From a virus, in the IMG/VR virus record IMGVR_UViG_3300005511_000075, positions 1-25,434 of that record: DNA of 25,434 bases. The stretch is one strand, 5' to 3'. Both the position numbers and the translations under genes were made by a program. Positions within the stretch are counted from its first letter, which is position 1. The number at the start of each line of letters is the position of its first letter. This document shows positions 21,610 to 25,434 of the stretch, in pieces. The notes under the pieces are model-generated. The model did not search any database. It was given only the letters and a program-made list of their open reading frames with translations, and was not told the DNA's origin.

Positions 21610-21621
21610 TGACGGGGGAGG

Positions 21622-22017
21622 CTAGAAAAGCGAGCCCTGTTCGTCGTCGTCCTTCTTCATGCGAAATATTGTGCGTTCATGCAAGCCCGATATTTGAGCC
21701 GCGTCGCGGGCGCTCTTGCCGGCATTCAAGGCGTCAGCCGCGCGCCGGCGGGCTGCCTTCAATATCGAGGCTGGTCCAAGCGGGATGACTTCCCGCTGGA
21801 CGCCCTTCAGCTTGCCGTCGCCATCGAGGACGGCAAGCCCCCTGCAGATCCGATCGGCGAGTTCGAAGCCGAGCAGATCCGTAAGCCAGTGACCGTCTTC
21901 GGCCCGAGGCGGAATGGAAACGCGGATGCCGCCATGGCTCTGCGCAATCGCCAGAGCAGTTTCGGCGTTCGTAATCTCGGCGATGTCCGCCAGAATACCA
22001 GGGAGAGAGCTGGTCAC
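21622..22017 (-). CDS. mor: Mor-type late transcription activator
   Basis: A 131-residue protein of the Mu Mor/C family. The N-terminal half has LPGILADIAEITNAETALAIAQSHGGIRVSIPP (residues 5-37), equivalent to Mor's dimerisation region and its 'G-x-R-V-Y-I-P' strand. The C-terminal half carries the helix-turn-helix: LNAGKSARDAAQISGLHERTIFRMK (97-121). Mu Mor activates the middle promoter and C the late ones; only one such gene is seen here, so this protein may activate all late promoters directly. The start is GTG, overlapping the previous stop (GTGA); the gene ends the early operon. The dyads at 41-58, 13202-13219 and 21591-21608 are its likely targets. Confidence 0.85.
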   Translation of the reverse strand: MTSSLPGILADIAEITNAETALAIAQSHGGIRVSIPPRAEDGHWLTDLLGFELADRICRGLAVLDGDGKLKGVQREVIPLGPASILKAARRRAADALNAGKSARDAAQISGLHERTIFRMKKDDDEQGSLF

Positions 22018-22208
22018 GCCTTCCTCCCGTAGCCGAGCTGCAGCTCGATGCGGATTTGGCTGGCGCGCGCCAGGGCAAGCTTGCGCTCCATGCGGATTCG
22101 CGAATGCGCGTCCCGACCGCCCATTCGAAGCTTCCTTTCAAGCTCTTCACATTCGGTTTGAACGCGCGTCAACTCGGGGTTTTCGAAGAGCGGCAAATTA
22201 TTGGTCAT
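22014..22208 (-). CDS. Small helical protein of unknown function
   Basis: A 64-residue charged protein. After a short N-terminus (MTNNLPLFENPEL) it is predicted to be two helices (RVQTECEELERKLRM and ARIRM/ERKLALARASQIRIELQLG-like), coiled-coil-prone. It lies between a small early protein and the Mor gene with overlaps on both sides. No family is recognised. Confidence 0.6.
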   Translation of the reverse strand: MTNNLPLFENPELTRVQTECEELERKLRMGGRDAHSRIRMERKLALARASQIRIELQLGYGRKA

Positions 22209-22437
22209 CGCCCCGCTCCTTCCGAAAGGTGACCGATCGGCGCCGGAGCGTCGTGATGACAGCTCCTTCCTGCAGGACGAATTTCACCTTCTCGACGATG
22301 ACGGCGAGAGCATTCAGCTCCGCGCCGGTCTCGCAGCGGGAAGCGATATGAAGACGGACGGCTTCGACATCGAGGCCGTGCGCATGCTCAAGGTAACGCA
22401 GCACTGCATGATCGGATACGCGGAGAGGAGCGGTCAT
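22198..22437 (-). CDS. Small conserved-looking early protein
   Basis: A 79-residue protein starting at the ATG at 22437, opening with VSDHAVLRYLEHAHGLDVEAVRLHI near residues 7-31. I recall this 'SDHA-x-x-R-YLE-x-x-x-G-x-D-V-E' pattern from rhizobial prophage proteins of unknown function, without being able to name the family. The second half contains a beta-like stretch, VIVEKVKFVLQEGAVITTL. It ends 11 bases inside the next gene. Longer in-frame starts upstream would run through the neighbouring gene and are rejected. Confidence 0.6.
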   Translation of the reverse strand: MTAPLRVSDHAVLRYLEHAHGLDVEAVRLHIASRCETGAELNALAVIVEKVKFVLQEGAVITTLRRRSVTFRKERGDDQ

Positions 22438-22447
22438 TGGGTGGCTC

Positions 22448-22687
22448 TCACGTAAGAGGGTTGCAATCGATCTGGGCTTCGATCTCGCCCTCAAGCGAAA
22501 TCGAGGAGGCCAAGGAGTTTCGGAGCTGCTCAGCGTCAGCCCAGGAGTAGGCAGGCAGATTGAAAATGAAGGTGCGGCCGGCATGGGTATACTTGAACAT
22601 GAAGAGCGCCATCGGCAGCCCGTCCGTATCAATGACAACGGGCTTCAATGGTTCGACCGGCATGTTGAAGGCAACCACCTGGCTCAT
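22448..22687 (-). CDS. Small protein of unknown function
   Basis: A 79-residue protein beginning MSQVVAFNMPVEPLKPV. It contains an aromatic beta-like segment (LFMFKYTHAGRTFIFNLPAYSW near 28-49) and an acidic C-terminus. The ATG overlaps the GemA stop (ATGA), so it is translated with GemA. No family is recognised. Confidence 0.6.
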   Translation of the reverse strand: MSQVVAFNMPVEPLKPVVIDTDGLPMALFMFKYTHAGRTFIFNLPAYSWADAEQLRNSLASSISLEGEIEAQIDCNPLT

Positions 22688-23334
22688 GCGTCACCTGCCA
22701 TTCTCGAACGGATACGCTCTCCAAACATGTTCATCACCAACTGCCAACCGGCAGCCGTGACCTCATGCAGCATCGGCTTACCAGTGATGCGGATCACTTC
22801 GGCATCAAAGCCCTTGCGGACAACGATGTCCGCGCCTGGCGTCAGCTTCTTCCACTGTGCCCAGGCAACTTTGGCGCCATCGGAAGCGAGCCAATCGTAA
22901 CCGTTGGTGTTGCCGTAAGACACGCCGGCCTCGCGGCGTATCCATGCCTTCAGCGCCTCGATGGCTCGATTGGCGTCATCGGCGTAGACAAGAAAGCGCG
23001 TATGATCGACGCCGGTCTGGCGCTTGACGAATGCGACAAGCGCCTTGTCGTCGCGATCGCGGACGATGCCGAGGTTCCAGGCGGCGATCCAGAGTGCTTG
23101 CAGCTTCTTCGCGAACTTGCCTGTGAGCTTCTGGCGGCCGTCGGCGCGACGGGCGGCCGGTGCTGGCGTGAAGCCCTCGTTGCGGAACACCGTGAGGACA
23201 TTCTGGCGTTCCGCCTCGGTCATATCCTTGGCAGAGGACTTGCCCGTGATCCGGGCAAGCTTGGCGCGATAGGTGTCGTCGTCGAGGCCGAGCTGCTTTT
23301 TAGCGACGTGCATGGCTGCGATGGAGGATGTCAT
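22684..23334 (-). CDS. gemA: GemA-type regulatory protein (Mu gp16 family, DUF1018)
   Basis: A 216-residue protein of the GemA family. The N-terminal motif IAAMHVAKKQLGLDDDTYRAKLARITGKSSAKDMTEAERQ (about residues 5-44) is diagnostic ('H-x-x-K-x-x-L-x-x-x-x-Y-x-x-x-L'). QKLTGKFAKKLQALWIAAWNLGIV (near 68-91) and a C-terminal helix-turn-helix-like region follow. In Mu, GemA (gp16) affects host gene expression and DNA topology in the early operon, just before Mor. The gene overlaps its neighbours on both sides by four bases. Confidence 0.9.
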   Translation of the reverse strand: MTSSIAAMHVAKKQLGLDDDTYRAKLARITGKSSAKDMTEAERQNVLTVFRNEGFTPAPAARRADGRQKLTGKFAKKLQALWIAAWNLGIVRDRDDKALVAFVKRQTGVDHTRFLVYADDANRAIEALKAWIRREAGVSYGNTNGYDWLASDGAKVAWAQWKKLTPGADIVVRKGFDAEVIRITGKPMLHEVTAAGWQLVMNMFGERIRSRMAGDA

Positions 23335-23492
23335 TCGGCATCCTTCTCTGCGGCTGCTGGCTGCTCGGCGTCAGCAGTTTTGAAGAGCTGCGGAACAACG
23401 TTGCGGAGATCGACGCCGCCGGTTGACCGGAGCGTCATAGAGCCATCTTTGTGAACCCGTATCGAGACGGACTTTCCGCGCTTCTTAGACAT
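23331..23492 (-). CDS. Small basic protein before gemA
   Basis: A 53-residue protein starting at the ATG at 23492. The basic N-terminus (MSKKRGKSVSIRVHKDGSMTL) leads to a strand-like segment and a charged alanine-rich tail. It overlaps the preceding Ea22-like gene by eight bases and gemA by four, which supports translation. No family is recognised. Confidence 0.55.
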   Translation of the reverse strand: MSKKRGKSVSIRVHKDGSMTLRSTGGVDLRNVVPQLFKTADAEQPAAAEKDAE

Positions 23493-23973
23493 CGGCGCTG
23501 CCCTCCGTGGCGACGGGGCGGAGCGATAGTGCCGCTTCCAATTGTTCAACATAGACGACGATACCACCGATGACTGTAGGATCGACCGCGGCGAGATACC
23601 GGCGATTTGCCTCGTATTCAAGTACACCGTCCTGCTCGCAGTCGTAGGTATCCTCCACCGTGAAGATGTTCGCCGGGACTCCAAACGGATCTGGATCGGT
23701 ATCAACCGGTCGGACACCGCCAGCCGGATCGAAGCTATCGCCATCCGCCTCTTCCCAAGGTCCCGGTGTCACGCCAATAAGAGCCGCCTTCAACGCGCTC
23801 AAGTCCATACGGGCAAATGCCCCGGGCGATGGCGTCGCAGAGATCGCAAGCCCGAAATCCGCGAACGTCTGGATGAAGCGGTCGACATGCTCTGGCGTGC
23901 TGTCGTCGCAGACGAGGCGATCCAGCGCTTTGCCGATCTGCAAGCGGAGTTCATATGGAAGCCGGCCACTCAT
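23485..23973 (-). CDS. Ea22-like accessory protein
   Basis: A 162-residue protein. Residues about 58-110 contain LKAALIGVTPGPWEEADGDSF, and residues 120-150 contain a VLEYEANRRYLAAVDPTVIGGIVVYVEQLEAAL stretch. The combination 'TPGPW ... N-x-x-YL/FI-A-x-x-(D/N)-P' is the signature of the Ead/Ea22-like accessory proteins of lambdoid phages, whose role is poorly known. The N-terminal 55 residues are different and look like a short helical domain (LRLQIGKALDRLV near 9-21). It overlaps both neighbours. Confidence 0.7.
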   Translation of the reverse strand: MSGRLPYELRLQIGKALDRLVCDDSTPEHVDRFIQTFADFGLAISATPSPGAFARMDLSALKAALIGVTPGPWEEADGDSFDPAGGVRPVDTDPDPFGVPANIFTVEDTYDCEQDGVLEYEANRRYLAAVDPTVIGGIVVYVEQLEAALSLRPVATEGSADV

Positions 23974-24170
23974 GACAGGTACCTCGCCATCGTTTCCGCA
24001 AATCGGGTGACATTTACTCTGACGGCAACTTCCTCGCCCGAGGACGCGTACCCGGCGACAGTGTAGTAAACAGTGCCGTCGAGTTGCTCGACCTTGAAGC
24101 CCTCCTGACGGGCGACATCGGCGATCATCTGCTCGTAGCCTTCAACGGTGTGTGGGAAGCGGCGGCTCAT
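23970..24170 (-). CDS. Small protein of unknown function
   Basis: A 66-residue protein, MSRRFPHTVEGYEQMIADVARQEG..., with a helical N-terminal half and a beta-like second half (VEQLDGTVYYTVAGYASSGEEVAVRVNVTRF near 27-57). It starts in an ATGA overlap with the upstream CxxC protein and ends in the next gene. No family is recognised. Confidence 0.6.
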   Translation of the reverse strand: MSRRFPHTVEGYEQMIADVARQEGFKVEQLDGTVYYTVAGYASSGEEVAVRVNVTRFAETMARYLS

Positions 24171-24418
24171 GCAAGACCAGCCTCGGCCGCTTCCTCCGCG
24201 GCCTCGTCATTGAGGTGCCCGGCAGCGACCTGAGAGGCAGCGGGGCAATGTTTGGAGACGACGATCTCGTCATTGGAGATCATGAATTCGGAGCTGCAGG
24301 CAAACTGTGAGATGGCGAATGCAACGCCACCGCCGCCACTGATGATCGCAGATCCGCAGGCTGGGCAGTTCGACTGTGCGACGAGCTTCCGTACCCGAAA
24401 GGCGAGAAGATTTCCCAT
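24167..24418 (-). CDS. Small cysteine-containing protein, possible zinc knuckle
   Basis: An 83-residue protein starting at the ATG at 24418, preceded by GAGGTG about eight bases away. CPACGSA at residues 18-24 is a zinc-ribbon-type knuckle; two further cysteines at 41 and 58 could complete a metal site. The C-terminus is an acidic Ala/Glu-rich helix (DEAAEEAAEAG). A longer in-frame extension into the DUF3164 gene is rejected as an artefact of high GC. No family is recognised. Confidence 0.62.
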   Translation of the reverse strand: MGNLLAFRVRKLVAQSNCPACGSAIISGGGGVAFAISQFACSSEFMISNDEIVVSKHCPAASQVAAGHLNDEAAEEAAEAGLA

Positions 24419-24428
24419 GGTGTGCACC

Positions 24429-25082
24429 TCACACCTTGGCCAGGTCGATGGTGACTGCACGCCAGTCATCCTTCGGACTGTCGCGCTCGTAAAAGCGGAC
24501 ATATTCTTTCGAGCCGGTAACTGTGATGGAGTTGCGGATTGCCTCCATGGCGCGCTTCCAGCGATCGTCCGCGATGTCCAGGCGCAGCAACATAAACAGA
24601 TCGGATTTGTTGATCTGACCTTCCTTCTCGGTATTGAAGGCGCGCATGACGAGAGCGCGGATCTCGTCGCGGCTGCCCTCAGACCAATCAATGATGCAGG
24701 CATCGATCAGGTTCTTCGCGACCTGCAGCTGCGGCCCGAAACTGATCAGGTCGGACACTTGCACCTGCACTTTCATGCAGCCGTCGAAAGTCTGATAGGT
24801 TCGATTGCCCTTCGCGCCGCCGATCTTACCGCCGTACTCCTGTTCCAGGAGAGCGTCGAAGCTGCCGAGATCGGCGACCGTGTGGCCCTTGAAGCGGGCG
24901 ATTTGCGCCGAGAGGTCGCGGGCGAAGCCCATGATCTTACGCACCGTCTCGTCCTGTAGCTTGTCCTCGGGCTTCACATTCGCAAGCGGGACGAGGGCGC
25001 CCTTGGCATCCTCCATGAACTCGCGACCGTTGATGACTTCCACGCCATCGGCGCGCTTTCCTTCGAGAATTACAGCATCCAT
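24429..25082 (-). CDS. DUF3164 protein, conserved in Mu-like early regions
   Basis: A 217-residue protein with the full pattern of DUF3164: a start with NGREFMEDAKGALVPLANVKPEDKLQDETVR near 18-48, GGKIGGAKGNRTYQTFDGCMKVQVQVSD near 84-111, RAFNTEKEGQINKSDLFMLLRLDIAD near 147-172 and DDRWKRAMEAIRNSI near 172-186. DUF3164 proteins are found in early operons of Mu-like phages and are sometimes mis-annotated as sulfate transporters; their function is unknown. The ATG follows the previous stop after one base and has GGAG eight bases upstream. Confidence 0.88.
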   Translation of the reverse strand: MDAVILEGKRADGVEVINGREFMEDAKGALVPLANVKPEDKLQDETVRKIMGFARDLSAQIARFKGHTVADLGSFDALLEQEYGGKIGGAKGNRTYQTFDGCMKVQVQVSDLISFGPQLQVAKNLIDACIIDWSEGSRDEIRALVMRAFNTEKEGQINKSDLFMLLRLDIADDRWKRAMEAIRNSITVTGSKEYVRFYERDSPKDDWRAVTIDLAKV

Positions 25083-25083
25083 A

Positions 25084-25374
25084 TCAAAGTCTCCGAACTG
25101 CGGCTCTCAGCCGCCTCGCTGCCTCAAACAGTTGCTTGGCAGCGGCGGCTTCGCCTTTGGTGTACTGGTCGGCATCAAGGCGATCGGTCGCCTTGAGCAC
25201 TTCGTGAATTGCTATTTCCATGGTTGGTCGCTCTGGCTTCAGGACCGCCTCAACAGGCCGAGGCTTGACTGGCGGTCGGTAGGTCTGATCAAGGAGTATC
25301 CTGGCGACCTTCGGTGCCAGCTCCTCGGCCAATTCCTTGGCCGAAAAGCTTGGTTGCGATTTGAGACCCCTCAT
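25084..25374 (-). CDS. Early protein of unknown function
   Basis: A 96-residue protein with a basic, proline-rich centre (YRPPVKPRPVEAVLKPERP near 32-50) between two helical parts. The ATG at 25374 overlaps the stop of a gene cut by the window edge (ATGA). The frame is open to the edge, so a longer form cannot be excluded, but the overlap favours this start. No family is recognised. Confidence 0.6.
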   Translation of the reverse strand: MRGLKSQPSFSAKELAEELAPKVARILLDQTYRPPVKPRPVEAVLKPERPTMEIAIHEVLKATDRLDADQYTKGEAAAAKQLFEAARRLRAAVRRL

Positions 25375-25434
25375 TCGCGCTTCCCATCGTTTGAAACGAT
25401 CAGGCGCAGATCGACCCGCGAGCGAACTGGTGTG
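25371..25434 (-). CDS. C-terminal end of an early gene cut by the window edge
   Basis: The last 20 codons of an open frame (ending VDLRLIVSNDGKRE) stop at a TGA that overlaps the next ATG in the same ATGA style used across the early operon. Only this tail is visible, so no product can be named; genes at this place in Mu-like phages follow the transposase A and B genes. Confidence 0.5.
   Translation of the reverse strand, partial: TPVRSRVDLRLIVSNDGKRE

Noticed and set aside
1-25434. CRISPR array, insertion sequence, attachment site or phage end
   Set aside because: No regular repeats with spacers, transposase genes of insertion sequences, or host-phage junctions were seen.

Overview
The window is an internal 25 kb piece of a Mu-like transposable prophage or phage. 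Neither end reaches host DNA or a phage terminus: the right edge cuts an early gene, and the left edge stops just after a putative late promoter. Base composition is roughly 60% GC by eye, codon use is GC-rich, and the candidate sigma70 boxes have an alphaproteobacterial look (CTATAT-type -10). Together with the style of the proteins this suggests an alphaproteobacterium, most likely a member of the Rhizobiales. That host assignment is inference, because no host gene is present.

Almost every gene is on the minus strand, so the map reads from high to low coordinates. Early region (25434-21622): a cut gene end, a 96-aa protein, a DUF3164 protein, several small accessory proteins (one with a CxxC pair, one Ea22-like), GemA, more small unknowns, and a Mor-type late activator. 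Lysis module (21510-19923): endolysin, two-TM holin candidate, and overlapping Rz/Rz1 spanins. Packaging and head entry (19926-13970): DksA/TraR-type zinc protein, DUF2730, a VpaChn25_0724-type protein, small terminase (DUF3486), large terminase, DUF935 portal, and a MuF minor head protein with a C-terminal PBECR2-like nuclease domain.

A plus-strand island (13357-13969) interrupts the map. It holds a promoter, a secreted six-cysteine protein, then a second good promoter and a compact inverted-repeat element that could be a small RNA. Head module (13166-9544): gpI-like protease with a nested Z-like scaffold start, cement protein, gpT-like major capsid, and connector proteins. Tail module (9547-100): gpG/gpS-like, gp37-like, then V, W, J, I, a large DUF4815 protein, tail fibre and fibre assembly. 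This is the P2 tail order; sheath, tube and tape measure are absent and should lie to the left of the window.

The most interesting signal is a dyad, GGCTGACA-NN-TGTCAGCC, found exactly three times. Copies lie directly upstream of the lysis operon (21591-21608), upstream of the gpI head operon (13202-13219), and just after the fibre-assembly gene (41-58). These are where Mu has its lys and I late promoters and where P2 has the promoter of its sheath operon. In all three a -10-like element sits at the same distance. I propose that these are the binding sites of the Mor-like activator encoded at 21622-22017, forming a three-promoter late regulon.
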